Of a DNA stretch of 64,000 nucleotides, positions 49,026 through 57,631 are shown one piece after another. How positions within the stretch are numbered: the stretch's first letter is position 1; every line of letters starts with the position of its first letter. The position numbers and the translations under genes were made by a program. This DNA is from a virus, in IMG/VR virus record IMGVR_UViG_3300010367_000012, positions 48,477-112,476 of that record. One strand, given 5' to 3'. The notes beneath the pieces are model-generated. The model worked only from the letters and a program-made list of their open reading frames with translations, made no database searches and was not told where the DNA came from.

Positions 49026-49405
49026 CATCTCAGGATATCTGGGATGACTTGTGGGGATCTCCAAAGAAAGAGGAGGTCCCCGTTAAGTCTTCCTATAACT
49101 CTGTAGCACTAGCCAGATACTTTCAGGATCAATTCATAGGTGCCCCCTGGCATTCTGGATTTGGTATGGTAAATCTTCAGGCTCTAGCTGCTCAGTTTGC
49201 CAAGTGGAAGTCTCGCACGGACTCTGATACAGTCAAGGCAATGATCGATCTCTACATGACAGACGAGTCTCTGCGCGGGAAGAATCCCGGTTGGACAGAC
49301 TTCCTTGGACATGCTGAGGCGATCAATGCTAAGCTGACAGCGAAGCCTGTCAAGGACAAGTGGGACCTGATTGAAGAGGAGTGGGAACGACAGAATGGCA
49401 ATTAA
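49022..49405 (+). CDS. Hypothetical protein upstream of helicase loader
   Basis: This 127-residue protein starts with GTG (GTGA overlap). It is helical and rich in Trp and Lys (SQDIWDDLWGSPKKEEVP, LQALAAQFAKWKSRTDSDTVKAMIDLYM, KDKWDLIEEEWERQ). The stop overlaps the loader start region. Conserved pairing with a DnaC-like loader would suggest a replication initiator or helicase-loading accessory. Not recognised by family. Confidence 0.7.
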   Translation: MTSQDIWDDLWGSPKKEEVPVKSSYNSVALARYFQDQFIGAPWHSGFGMVNLQALAAQFAKWKSRTDSDTVKAMIDLYMTDESLRGKNPGWTDFLGHAEAINAKLTAKPVKDKWDLIEEEWERQNGN

Positions 49406-50069
49406 GCTTTCAGATGAATTCTATGCCCAGCGATGGGAGCAGGCCAATATTCCTATCAAGTTCCGTGGAATCCGACTCGACAAGTATGAGTCTCCCCATG
49501 CCTCTGGACGTGCAGCTAAGGAAGCTGCTCTAAGTTTTGTAGACAATTTTGAGGAGCACTATGTTTCAGCGAAGCGTGCTGCGGCGGGTATTTTTCCGGA
49601 TAATCGAAGCAACGTTGGTCGCGGTCTGCTTCTTGCTGGCCGTAATGGTACTAGGAAATCCACTCTGGCGAATGCTATTTTGACAGAGATTCAGTATCGC
49701 AGTCCTTCCTATCGAGTCTTCTACATTCGATTCTCTGACTGGAAGAAGGCACTTACTGATACCTTTAGCAAGGAAGACACAGAGGAGAAGACAAAGGGTC
49801 GCAAGATTCTGAAGCTTGCAGAGCTGTCACACCTGGTGGTACTGGACGATATCGGACAGGAACACCGTACTACCTCTGGCTTCACTGAGTCTTCCCTTCA
49901 TGAGCTTCTTCGTGTACGCTACGAAGCAGCTCGACCAACTATTGTTACAACGAACATTAGTATGTCGGAGATTCCAGCAGTGTACGGAACTTCCTTCGAC
50001 AGTTTTCGCCATGACGCTTTTGACCCCTATGTAATTGTGGGTCCTGATACTCGAAAGACCGATAATTAA
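49395..50069 (+). CDS. DnaC/IstB-like AAA+ helicase loader
   Basis: ATG 49395 (MAIKLSDEFYAQ) is preferred because it overlaps the upstream stop; an ATG at 49371 is also in frame. The 224-residue protein has Walker A LLLAGRNGTRKST (about residues 76-88), Walker B LVVLDDIGQE (about 148-157), and a sensor I-like TIVTTNIS (about 185). It loads the replicative helicase onto DNA. The asparagine-threonine-arginine before the Walker lysine is unusual. Confidence 0.88.
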   Translation: MAIKLSDEFYAQRWEQANIPIKFRGIRLDKYESPHASGRAAKEAALSFVDNFEEHYVSAKRAAAGIFPDNRSNVGRGLLLAGRNGTRKSTLANAILTEIQYRSPSYRVFYIRFSDWKKALTDTFSKEDTEEKTKGRKILKLAELSHLVVLDDIGQEHRTTSGFTESSLHELLRVRYEAARPTIVTTNISMSEIPAVYGTSFDSFRHDAFDPYVIVGPDTRKTDN

Positions 50070-50302
50070 TGACTGAATCCAATAACATTTTTGACCTCCT
50101 TGGAAAGATTGATTGGGAGGGCGGTATTACCGGAGTCCTGGACTACGGTATGCGGGACATTGAGGATTACGATGTCCCTGATACACTCAAGGACGCTTGG
50201 GCAGACATGGTAGCTGTCTACCAGGAGTTTGAGGGTTGTATGGAAGATGTGTATGCTGAGTTGCACCGTGCCGAAAATGGAGAGGAAGAGGAGCAAGAGT
50301 AA
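50069..50302 (+). CDS. Acidic hypothetical protein, 77 aa
   Basis: It overlaps the loader stop (TAATGA). The protein is very acidic with FDLLGKIDWEGGITGVLDYGMRDIEDYDVPDTLKDAWADM and a Glu-rich tail (GEEEEQE). The high negative charge could mimic DNA, but no family is recognised. Coupled to the next gene by TAATG. Confidence 0.7.
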   Translation: MTESNNIFDLLGKIDWEGGITGVLDYGMRDIEDYDVPDTLKDAWADMVAVYQEFEGCMEDVYAELHRAENGEEEEQE

Positions 50303-50580
50303 TGGATGCTTACAAGGGAGTAGTTGAGGTCATCGGTATCCTGACGGATAACGGTATTACCATTCCTGACAATCCGTATGATGAGCGAAGCCTTGAGGAG
50401 TCTCTGACTGATTTCCTTGAGCGATTCTTCGAAGAGGCGTACAGTGAGGGTCAGGAAGACGAGAGTGAAGTCACCTATGACCGTGGTTATGACTCAGGTT
50501 ATGACAGTGGTCGAGAGGCTGGCTATGAGGAAGGCTACGACGATGCTGTAAGCTCTGTTCGTAGCGCGCTTGATCTGTAG
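50302..50580 (+). CDS. Acidic protein with YDSG repeats
   Basis: This 92-residue protein has an N-terminal helix (YKGVVEVIGILTDNGI), an acidic middle, and a C-terminal tandem run with period about 4 (YDRGYDSGYDSGREAGYEEGYDD). Such GYxxG runs occur in phage helical or fibrous proteins. No function known. It ends 60 bases before the Pnkp gene. Confidence 0.7.
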   Translation: MDAYKGVVEVIGILTDNGITIPDNPYDERSLEESLTDFLERFFEEAYSEGQEDESEVTYDRGYDSGYDSGREAGYEEGYDDAVSSVRSALDL

Positions 50581-50639
50581 TTCCAACAGGGTTTCCAGGA
50601 GACTGGAGGCCCGATTGGAATTATCGATAAGGAGGAGAA

Positions 50640-51539
50640 ATGCGAAACATTATCCTGACGACTGGACTTCCCGGCTCAGGTAAGAGCACCTATGCACACA
50701 AGCTCATAGCTCAATCAAACGGTGAAGTCATTGGTGTTTCTCGTGATGAGATTCGCAAGATGATTGGGTGCTTTCCGATTGGTGACAAGAACCAGGAGGA
50801 TTTGGTATCCAAGATTCAGGATGACATCATTGTCCGTGCTATTAAAGAAGGTAAGGGAGTTATCGTTCACGATACCAATCTGAATAAGAAGTCTCCTACT
50901 CGAATTAAGAAGCTTTTCGATGGTGATGTTGAGTTCCTTATTGCTGACTTCACCAATGTTCCTATTGATATCTGCATTGAGCAGGACATGCGACGTGAGA
51001 ATCCTGTGGGTGAGACGATCATCAGGAACATGGCCAAGCAGCTTCAGAAGCCCTGGAGACTGACCCCAGAGTTCATGAACGATGTCGTTCTGTCAGCGCC
51101 TCTAGAGTACGATCCTGCCCTTCCTTGGGCTGTTGTATTCGATACTGACGGTACGACTGCACATCACAACCGTTCACCCTACGACTACGCTCGTTGCTAC
51201 ACCGATTCGGTTGATCCCAACATGCGTATGCTTCTTCGTATCATCAATGAGCAGGGAGCATTCGACAGGATCGCGCTCATTGGTATGTCTGGTCGTCCTG
51301 ACACGTGGCGAGACATGACAGAGCAGTGGTACAGGACCAATCAGATTTGGTACGATGAGTTCTACATGCGTGAGGCTGGAGACAGTCGTAACGATGCAGA
51401 TGTCAAGCAAGAGATGGTCGACAAGTACATCCGTGGTAAGTACAATGTCCTGATGTGGTTCGATGATCGTGATCGTGTTGTCCGTCGTCTGCGCAAGCTA
51501 GAGATTAAGACAGCACAGGTAGCTTACGGAGATTTCTAA
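50640..51539 (+). CDS. T4 Pnkp-like polynucleotide kinase/phosphatase
   Basis: This 299-residue, two-domain protein sits behind AAGGAGGAG. The kinase domain has the P-loop TTGLPGSGKSTYA (residues 7-19), SRDEIRKM and the HDTNLNKK lid region (about 78-84). The phosphatase domain is HAD-type with FDTDGTTA (nucleophile D168, acid D170), SGRPDTWRD (about 220) and WFDDRD (about 277). T4 Pnkp removes 3' phosphates and adds 5' phosphates, making cleaved tRNAs ready for RNA ligase 1. It therefore completes a repair pair with the ligase at 8174. Confidence 0.93.
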   Translation: MRNIILTTGLPGSGKSTYAHKLIAQSNGEVIGVSRDEIRKMIGCFPIGDKNQEDLVSKIQDDIIVRAIKEGKGVIVHDTNLNKKSPTRIKKLFDGDVEFLIADFTNVPIDICIEQDMRRENPVGETIIRNMAKQLQKPWRLTPEFMNDVVLSAPLEYDPALPWAVVFDTDGTTAHHNRSPYDYARCYTDSVDPNMRMLLRIINEQGAFDRIALIGMSGRPDTWRDMTEQWYRTNQIWYDEFYMREAGDSRNDADVKQEMVDKYIRGKYNVLMWFDDRDRVVRRLRKLEIKTAQVAYGDF

Positions 51540-51625
51540 TGCCACTAAGTCCAAAGGAAGAGCCTAAGTGCCCTGACTGCAACTGCGACGCTACTTCATG
51601 TCAGTGTGGTAGAAAGAAGAGTTAA
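51539..51625 (+). CDS. Cysteine-rich microprotein, 28 aa
   Basis: The ATG overlaps the Pnkp stop (TAATG), and the stop overlaps the next ATG (TAATG). CPDCNCDATSCQC gives five cysteines in 13 residues, then a GRKKS end. This suggests a tiny zinc-binding finger. No family recognised. The perfect chain of stop/start overlaps supports translation. Confidence 0.6.
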   Translation: MPLSPKEEPKCPDCNCDATSCQCGRKKS

Positions 51626-51819
51626 TGGCTAAATGGGGAAAGAACAATCCGAAAGATGAACTTATCCTCCAGCGCTATGAAAATGGCTCTTGGATATTCG
51701 TTGAAGTGGTAGGTGTGAACGGTGCAGCTAGAAAATGTAGAGGCATAGCCAACAGGACAGGGAAGAAACACCGTGTCTGGGATACCGGGAAGAGTGAAAT
51801 TTACTGTGAGTGCGAATGA
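51625..51819 (+). CDS. Small basic protein, 64 aa
   Basis: It begins at the overlap with the Cys-rich microprotein. WGKNNPKDELILQRYENGSWIFVEVVGVNG then CRGIANRTGKKHRVW and a terminal CEC; it looks like a small beta-barrel with basic patches. The ATGA overlap links it to the next gene. No family recognised. Confidence 0.68.
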   Translation: MAKWGKNNPKDELILQRYENGSWIFVEVVGVNGAARKCRGIANRTGKKHRVWDTGKSEIYCECE

Positions 51820-52154
51820 AGTTACAGCAGAATAAGAATTGGTCCTACGATCGCTTTACTGATGATGCTGATGTAGTGTGGAAGGTGCATAAGGCTCACG
51901 TTTGTGACGGAGAAAACTGCGCCATCCATAATCCATCAGATCATCCATTAAAGAACGCTAAGACAATCCTTCGGGTATGGAGTCCCTTTAGTTCTAAGCC
52001 TCATGGATTCGTTGAGCGTTTCTGCGAGCACGGTATTGGACACAGTGATCCGGATAGTGTAGCCTTTTATGCGAAGCAAGGGAGTAACGGTCATGGTATC
52101 CATGGCTGCGACGGTTGCTGTACTGGAACCTACGAGGAGATACAGCGTGTCTGA
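51816..52154 (+). CDS. Cys/His-rich hypothetical protein, 112 aa
   Basis: ATG 51816 (ATGA overlap) is preferred over the in-frame GTG 51810. Cys and His residues are spread in patterns CDGENCAIHNPSDH, RFCEHGIGH and HGCDGCCTG, so one or two metal sites are likely. YDRFTDDADVVWKVHKAHVC opens it. No family recognised. Confidence 0.7.
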   Translation: MKLQQNKNWSYDRFTDDADVVWKVHKAHVCDGENCAIHNPSDHPLKNAKTILRVWSPFSSKPHGFVERFCEHGIGHSDPDSVAFYAKQGSNGHGIHGCDGCCTGTYEEIQRV

Positions 52155-52314
52155 TGTAATATACGGTGCGGAAGATCCGGACGACTGGAAGCCTGAAGAG
52201 GAGTCCATTGCTTCTGATCCCCTCACCATTGAAGAAATAGATGACAAGTGGATTCAGTTCTACACCGATCGAATTCACACACAGATAGAACAGTTCCTTA
52301 CACAGGATGGCTAA
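52147..52314 (+). CDS. Acidic small protein, 55 aa
   Basis: GTG 52147 (GTGTCTGATG, overlapping the prior stop at 52152-52154) is preferred to the longer in-frame opening at 52069, because GAGGAG lies upstream. The peptide is acidic (YGAEDPDDWKPEEESIASDPLTIEEI) with an amphipathic C-terminal helix. The stop overlaps the next ATG. No family recognised. Confidence 0.6.
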   Translation: MSDVIYGAEDPDDWKPEEESIASDPLTIEEIDDKWIQFYTDRIHTQIEQFLTQDG

Positions 52315-52766
52315 TGCGACGTGGAGAGCTTTCGACTGAAACTCTTCCTCGCGTGTATATTGTGTTCGAAAACTTAATAGGTCTCCTGCCTAATACCAAG
52401 GACCGACTCGCAGAGCAGTTGGCGCGAAAAAGGAAAAAGTGGGAACAGGCAGCAGACTATTATCAGTTGAATATAAAGACATCGCAAGGAATCCGGGATC
52501 TCTATTGGCGACAGCGTTTCAGAGTAGACGTGATCACCTTTACAGATCCCGGTTTTGTTTCAGCACTAAGAGATAAGTTGGATGGCAGAAATCTGCTATT
52601 CGGAGATGTACATTACTACGACACAGACATGCTGTTAGCTGATCTGACCTATGACCCTGCCATCATTGGTGTACTAGATCCTGATCCTAGACGCGTGTTG
52701 ACGTGGGGAAGCAAGGGGAGGTACTGTTCAGCCGAACAGTTCAACCTCATAAATCTTTTGGCCTAG
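52314..52766 (+). CDS. Hypothetical protein upstream of helicase, 150 aa
   Basis: ATG 52314 (TAATG overlap) is preferred to the in-frame ATG at 52248. The protein has a helix ERLAEQLARKRKKWEQAADYYQ-like segment (about 30-52), then an alpha/beta part with VDVITFTDPGFVSALRDKL and LADLTYDPAIIGVLDPDPRRVLTWGSKG. The D-P-D-P and SKG motifs suggest a phosphoryl-handling fold, but this is speculation. It overlaps nothing downstream; the helicase RBS follows. Confidence 0.68.
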   Translation: MRRGELSTETLPRVYIVFENLIGLLPNTKDRLAEQLARKRKKWEQAADYYQLNIKTSQGIRDLYWRQRFRVDVITFTDPGFVSALRDKLDGRNLLFGDVHYYDTDMLLADLTYDPAIIGVLDPDPRRVLTWGSKGRYCSAEQFNLINLLA

Positions 52767-52780
52767 GAGGAATTTTGGCA

Positions 52781-54064
52781 GTGACATTCAATGTCGAGAA
52801 GTTGTTCGTTTCTAAGATCATGCAAGATCAGGACATGACGGAAGTCGCTGACGTTCCCCCGTACTTCCTGAATGATCCTGATTACCGAGCAGCTTTTGAA
52901 TACATTAGAAACTATTACTCTGAGATTGGTTCAGTACCTACTCAGCGTATCTTCAATATGGATTTCAAGACTGAGGATAAGAAGCCTCTCAAGCTGGTTG
53001 AGGTTGACGAACCTTGGGAAGATATTAAGAAGCGAGTTGAGCGTCAGTATATTGCTGGTGTTCTCGCTGACAATCTTGACGCATTCAATGATGCTTATGA
53101 AGCGGGCAAGATTGAAGAAGCTGTCAACATCCTGGGTGTCACAGTCTCTAAGGCTCACACTGCCATCCCCAACCCACGGGATGAGGATGTCACTACGACA
53201 GGCACTGCAAGGCTTGAGCGGTACCTAGAACGGAAGAACAACCCTGGGACGCTAGTGGGTGCCCCTACAGGTTTCCCAACCATCGACAGAGCCACACAGG
53301 GCCTTCAGCCTGGTCAGCTTGTAACAGTGACTGGTCTGGCTAAGGCATCTAAGTCTTCCTTGGCAATGAAGATTGCTATGAATATCCAGGAAGACGGATA
53401 TCGTGTAATGTATCTGACATATGAGCAGACAGTTGATGAGCAGACACGTAGGCTTGACGCTTATCGTGCTGGCTTTAACGACAACTTGCTGAACAGCGGT
53501 CAGATGGATCATGATCAGTGGGCTGCACTTCAGGAAGGTATCAAGCGGACTGAAGAACTTCCGCCTATGCTAATCTCTGAGGACTGTATGACGGTTACTT
53601 CCATCGGTGCGAAGATCGATGTCTTCAAGCCTGATGTGGTGATCGTTGATGGTGTGTATATGATGGAAGACGAGCGGGGCGAGAACAAGGGAACTCCTCT
53701 TGCGCTTGCCAACATCGTCTCGGGCTTGAAGTTCCTGGCCATGAGACGTAGTATCTGCATCGTTGCAGTCACTCAGTCAACGCCTGCCCGTACCAAGGGT
53801 GAGACGCTGAACAATGACTCCATCATGGGTTCACGTGCCTTCGTCCAGTACAGCAACACTGTCATTGGTATCGAGCGCACAGAAGACACGAAGATGCGTA
53901 AGATGAAGGTTCTGCTTTCCCGATCTTGTGCACCTACAGAGATCGTGCTACTGTTTGACTACGACACAGGGGAATTCACAGAGCTGGAAGGCTTTGACCT
54001 GGACGACGACATTGACCGGGAGCTTTTGGATGAAAACGACTCAGCATTCTCAGGGGGTTTCTAA
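52781..54064 (+). CDS. DnaB-like replicative helicase
   Basis: This protein of about 427 residues starts with GTG 52781 (TTG 52775 is an alternative), after AGGAGG at 52765-52770. The N-terminal helical domain has YFLNDPDYRAAFEYIRNYYSE. The RecA-like C-domain has Walker A VTGLAKASKSS (residues about 183-193, GxxxxSKS rather than GKS/T), FPTIDRATQGLQPGQL, Walker B VVIVDGVYMM (about 285-293) and VAVTQSTPA with a glutamine sensor. It unwinds DNA at the fork; the loader is upstream and the primase downstream. Confidence 0.85.
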   Translation: MTFNVEKLFVSKIMQDQDMTEVADVPPYFLNDPDYRAAFEYIRNYYSEIGSVPTQRIFNMDFKTEDKKPLKLVEVDEPWEDIKKRVERQYIAGVLADNLDAFNDAYEAGKIEEAVNILGVTVSKAHTAIPNPRDEDVTTTGTARLERYLERKNNPGTLVGAPTGFPTIDRATQGLQPGQLVTVTGLAKASKSSLAMKIAMNIQEDGYRVMYLTYEQTVDEQTRRLDAYRAGFNDNLLNSGQMDHDQWAALQEGIKRTEELPPMLISEDCMTVTSIGAKIDVFKPDVVIVDGVYMMEDERGENKGTPLALANIVSGLKFLAMRRSICIVAVTQSTPARTKGETLNNDSIMGSRAFVQYSNTVIGIERTEDTKMRKMKVLLSRSCAPTEIVLLFDYDTGEFTELEGFDLDDDIDRELLDENDSAFSGGF

Positions 54065-55037
54065 CGGGTGGGTCAAGAGAACAACTCCTATTCCAGGAGA
54101 CGTTCTAGCCTGTCTCGAAGAACTTGGGATTGAAGTAGTACGAATCATCCATGGAGAGGCTTGGGCTATATGCCCAGGTCACTTCAATAGGCTTGAGAAA
54201 TACAATAACCGTCCCAACAAATGGTCGGTTAACCTTGAGACAGGACAGCATTCCTGCTTCTCATGTGGATTCAGTGGTTCATTCGTTTACCTAGTACAGG
54301 AGGTCAAGGAATATGATCGATCTGACGCAGAGCAATGGGTCCGTAATCGTGGTGGAGTCCAGCGACTACGACGAATTTTGGCTGATCCCGAAGGGCGGTC
54401 TTCTGATCTCGAACGAGACGCGAGGATACAACCGTGGAACGAAGCACGACTGGCGCTCTTCAATGCTCCACCGTACGCGGCACTGGACGGACGACGAATC
54501 TCTCAGGGAGCTGTAACCCACTACGGAGTTCTGTGGGATTCTGAAAAGGAAAACTGGATTCTCCCCATACGCTCTCCTGAAACGGGGGAGCTATGGGGGT
54601 ACCAGGAAAAGGGTGAAGGATGGTTCTGTAATAAACCAGCGCGAGTCAACAAAGCAGAAACTCTATTCGGTATCGAAACTCTCACCGGAAGCACAGCGAT
54701 CGTACTGGAGAGTCCGCTGGACTGTCTACGCCTTCATACTGCTGGTATATCTGGTGGTGTTTCTAGTTACGGCGTACAAATTTCTGAACAGCAACTAGAC
54801 CTTCTCTTTGACAGAGCCGAGATCATTATCTTTGCCCTGGATAATGATGATGTAGGGCTTAAGAAGATGTGGGATCTCCGACAGAAGTACCGGACAAGTG
54901 GTAGACGAATTAAATTCGTAGACTATTCCCACATTCCATGGGCAAAGGATCTGGGTACTGAAGGAGTAACAGATAAAGATATCCAACGGGCTATCATAAA
55001 TGCGAAAAGTCTGCTAAAGTATCGGCATGACTTTTAA
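54030..55037 (+). CDS. DnaG-type DNA primase
   Basis: ATG 54030, after GGGAG, is the best start; it overlaps the helicase gene by 35 bases. The 335-residue protein has a zinc finger with C48, H51, C76 and C79 (CPGHFN, CFSCGFSG). The Toprim domain follows: VLESPLDCLRL with E227, GGVSSYGVQIS, and FALDNDDVG with D271/D273. It makes primers for lagging-strand synthesis. It overlaps the following SNF2-like gene by 11 bases. Confidence 0.88.
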   Translation: MKTTQHSQGVSNGWVKRTTPIPGDVLACLEELGIEVVRIIHGEAWAICPGHFNRLEKYNNRPNKWSVNLETGQHSCFSCGFSGSFVYLVQEVKEYDRSDAEQWVRNRGGVQRLRRILADPEGRSSDLERDARIQPWNEARLALFNAPPYAALDGRRISQGAVTHYGVLWDSEKENWILPIRSPETGELWGYQEKGEGWFCNKPARVNKAETLFGIETLTGSTAIVLESPLDCLRLHTAGISGGVSSYGVQISEQQLDLLFDRAEIIIFALDNDDVGLKKMWDLRQKYRTSGRRIKFVDYSHIPWAKDLGTEGVTDKDIQRAIINAKSLLKYRHDF

Positions 55038-56595
55038 GGGAGAATTACGAGAGTACCAAGAGCAAGCCAAGGGCCTGATCCTCACAAGGGAGAAGGCCCT
55101 ATTGGCGTTGGACTTGGGCACTGGAAAGACGGTTGTATCTATTGCAGCTATTGAAGAACTAAGAGACAGAGGTGACATCGAATGCGCCCTTTTGATAATG
55201 AGCAGCAGTTTGACGGTTCAGTGGAAGGAGAGAATAGAGCAGTTCACGAATGGAGCGAAGGTTCTAGTAGTGGATGGTTCTCTCAGCCCTGCCAAGAGGA
55301 TGGCTGCGTACACTGCATGCCTCCAGGAGAGGCCAGATTATCTGATCATGGGTATACGGCAAGTAGTGAAGGAACTGGAGTTCGTAAAGAAACTAAGCCC
55401 AGAGCTGGTACTAGTAGACGAAGTAACGTCGATAAAGAACTTCGGAACACAACAAACAAAAGCAATAAAAAAGCTAAAGCCTAGATATCGAATTGGATTA
55501 ACTGCTGAACCAGTAGAGAATGGAAAGGCAGAAGAACTATTCTCTATCATGCAGTGGATTGATGAGACTGTACTAGGTAATTGGCAGGAGTTTGAGGATA
55601 CATTTATCACTCGTAATTCCTTCAATATGATTACAGGCTATAAGAATATGCCTGAATTGAATAGAAGATTAATGGAAGCGTGCATCTCAAAGAGGAGAGA
55701 CGATCCTGACGTAGCCTCATTCATGCCAACGGTTGAGGAATACAACGTTTATATAGAGATGGATGATGAAACTAAGAAACTATACGACACAATTGCCAAA
55801 GAACTCCTCTACTACCTCTACGATGCTGGTCCCTCAGTCAGTAAAGACCTTGCGCGATACTATGCAGGGGAAAAGTCCGACGACAATTCCAGCATGGGAG
55901 CTATCACCGGAAGGCTTCTCGCGTTACATCTCCTCTTGGATGACCCGACACTCCTAGAAGCCTCTGCAAGGGCGTATGAGGACCCTTCAGACCCTAGTGG
56001 GTCCAAGTACGCGTACGAGCTGTGGAAGGCTGGGAGACTGCCGTCTACGGACGTTCTAGGTGCCAAGGTGGAGGCATGCTTAGAGGTAGTCACTGAGTAC
56101 CTGGAAGAAGATCCTAGACACAAGGTCATTGTCTTTGCTAGGTTCAAGGGTGTTCAGCCTATCCTCACCAATGCACTGAAGAAGTATAAGCCTGTCATAT
56201 TTAATGGAGATCTGAATGGAAAACAAAGAGGAGAAGCTATCTCCGTATTTACGCATGACCCTGAGTGTAGACTCTTCATCTCCTCTGATGCTGGAGGATA
56301 CGGAGTCGATTTATACGCAGCTAGTCACCTTGTCAACTATGATTTGCCAATGTCATCCGGAACTTTTAAGCAAAGAAATGGACGCCACGTTAGAGCTAGT
56401 TCCATCTTCCGACACGTCTACATTGACAATCTCATTGTCCGTGGAAGCATCGAAGAGTACCAGTTGACACGCCTGAACTATAAGGCTAGAGTCAGTAGAG
56501 CTGTCCTGACCGGAGTGTCAGAGGCAGATGGTAGAGTAACTAATGAAGCTAAAAACTTGACGCAATTTCTGAAATCCTACTTTGGAGAATCTTAA
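55027..56595 (+). CDS. SNF2-like superfamily 2 helicase/ATPase
   Basis: This 522-residue protein has ELREYQEQAKGLILTREKALLALDLGTGKT (Q-like motif and motif I at about 29-36), LLIMSSSLTVQWKERIEQF (Ia), VLVDEVTSIKNFGTQQTKAI (motif II, DEVT), YRIGLTAEPVENG (III), and C-lobe motifs VIVFARFKGVQPIL and NYDLPMSSGTFKQRNGRHVRAS (V/VI). Phage members probably remodel protein-DNA complexes at forks or recombination sites. The stop overlaps the next ATG. Confidence 0.9.
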   Translation: MTFKGELREYQEQAKGLILTREKALLALDLGTGKTVVSIAAIEELRDRGDIECALLIMSSSLTVQWKERIEQFTNGAKVLVVDGSLSPAKRMAAYTACLQERPDYLIMGIRQVVKELEFVKKLSPELVLVDEVTSIKNFGTQQTKAIKKLKPRYRIGLTAEPVENGKAEELFSIMQWIDETVLGNWQEFEDTFITRNSFNMITGYKNMPELNRRLMEACISKRRDDPDVASFMPTVEEYNVYIEMDDETKKLYDTIAKELLYYLYDAGPSVSKDLARYYAGEKSDDNSSMGAITGRLLALHLLLDDPTLLEASARAYEDPSDPSGSKYAYELWKAGRLPSTDVLGAKVEACLEVVTEYLEEDPRHKVIVFARFKGVQPILTNALKKYKPVIFNGDLNGKQRGEAISVFTHDPECRLFISSDAGGYGVDLYAASHLVNYDLPMSSGTFKQRNGRHVRASSIFRHVYIDNLIVRGSIEEYQLTRLNYKARVSRAVLTGVSEADGRVTNEAKNLTQFLKSYFGES

Positions 56596-57185
56596 TGGCA
56601 CATGTTCTTGACGGTATTGAATTCCGTACACTCAAGGCTCAGCTCCCTTCGTGGAGAAATGATGAGAACTATAACGAGTGGACTGACTGTGGAAGTAGCA
56701 CTGACTTCCCTAGCGGTACTGAATTCCGCATAAAGCCAATAGTCTGGTATATCCTTACGGATTCCTTCGATAAGAAGATTCTTTCTTCTAAGGACAAGAC
56801 TGAGGCTATGGCTAAGGTTTCATCTCTGCTTGCAGAGGATAAATTTGTAGCTATCCGTAAGGAAGTTGCTGCTTCCCCTAATATTGCTACCTATCTTGCG
56901 GACAAGTCTGTTCAGTTCAAGCTAGTTGGTTCTGATAAGTGGCTCAACCCTCCGCACTTTGGCGGTAAGGCTATTGGTTCTCCTATTCGATTCCGTAAGC
57001 GTCCTGATACTTACTTCCAGGTAGATGTTAAGACTGGAATTGCTATGTCTACTCTCACTTTTGATGATGTAGATGAGCTGGACAAGTACATTTCTAAGCA
57101 GCTTCGTACCTCCGAGAACAACATCACTATTACAAGGAGAGCATATGGAACAACTGTCAACGCCAACACCATTACCTTCAGATAA
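56595..57185 (+). CDS. Hypothetical protein, 196 aa
   Basis: It begins at the TAATGG overlap with the helicase gene. It shows two similar units: EWTDCGSSTDFPSGTEFRIKPIVWYI (about 28-55) and KLVGSDKWLNPPHFGGKAIGSPIRFRKRP (about 110-140). A charged helix DKTEAMAKVSSLLAEDK separates them. The repeat of W, G and RxKP elements suggests two small beta domains. No family recognised. The following gene starts inside its 3' end. Confidence 0.72.
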   Translation: MAHVLDGIEFRTLKAQLPSWRNDENYNEWTDCGSSTDFPSGTEFRIKPIVWYILTDSFDKKILSSKDKTEAMAKVSSLLAEDKFVAIRKEVAASPNIATYLADKSVQFKLVGSDKWLNPPHFGGKAIGSPIRFRKRPDTYFQVDVKTGIAMSTLTFDDVDELDKYISKQLRTSENNITITRRAYGTTVNANTITFR

Positions 57186-57618
57186 CCCTGCTGTTAAGGC
57201 CAAGGTTGCAGCGTACCTCTTGCTCAACAAGGAGATTGCTGATAGAAAGACTGCACAGGAGAACATCAAGCAGGAGCTAGAACCGTATCTCCGCGATGCA
57301 GAGACTAACGCTCGTGGCTCCCATGTGATAGCGTTCTCTCAGCCTTTGGAGATCGCAGGCAAGCAGTACGGTAGCTTGCAGAAAACGAAGAAGGTCAGTA
57401 AGGTACTCAACGAGGAACGCGTCATCGACTTTCTGATGGAGCGTGCCAATGATCCTCGCAATCATCCTGACATGTGGAAGCGTCCAATCGTGACTGTACA
57501 ACACGTGGATCAGGATGTACTGTGGGACTTGTTCGTGCGAGACCTGATCTCACAAGAGGAGCTTGACAGCTTCTTCGATGAGACAGTATCGTGGAGCTTC
57601 AATCCAACCAAGGTATAA
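57145..57618 (+). CDS. Hypothetical protein, 157 aa
   Basis: ATG 57145 after AAGGAGA is preferred to the in-frame ATG at 57073. Helical middle (KVAAYLLLNKEIADRKTAQENIKQELEPYL) then a beta turn and acidic C-terminus (LISQEELDSFFDE). The layout resembles small phage replication accessory proteins such as those around a polymerase, but no family is recognised. Confidence 0.7.
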   Translation: MEQLSTPTPLPSDNPAVKAKVAAYLLLNKEIADRKTAQENIKQELEPYLRDAETNARGSHVIAFSQPLEIAGKQYGSLQKTKKVSKVLNEERVIDFLMERANDPRNHPDMWKRPIVTVQHVDQDVLWDLFVRDLISQEELDSFFDETVSWSFNPTKV

Positions 57619-57631
57619 GGGAGATAGAAAC

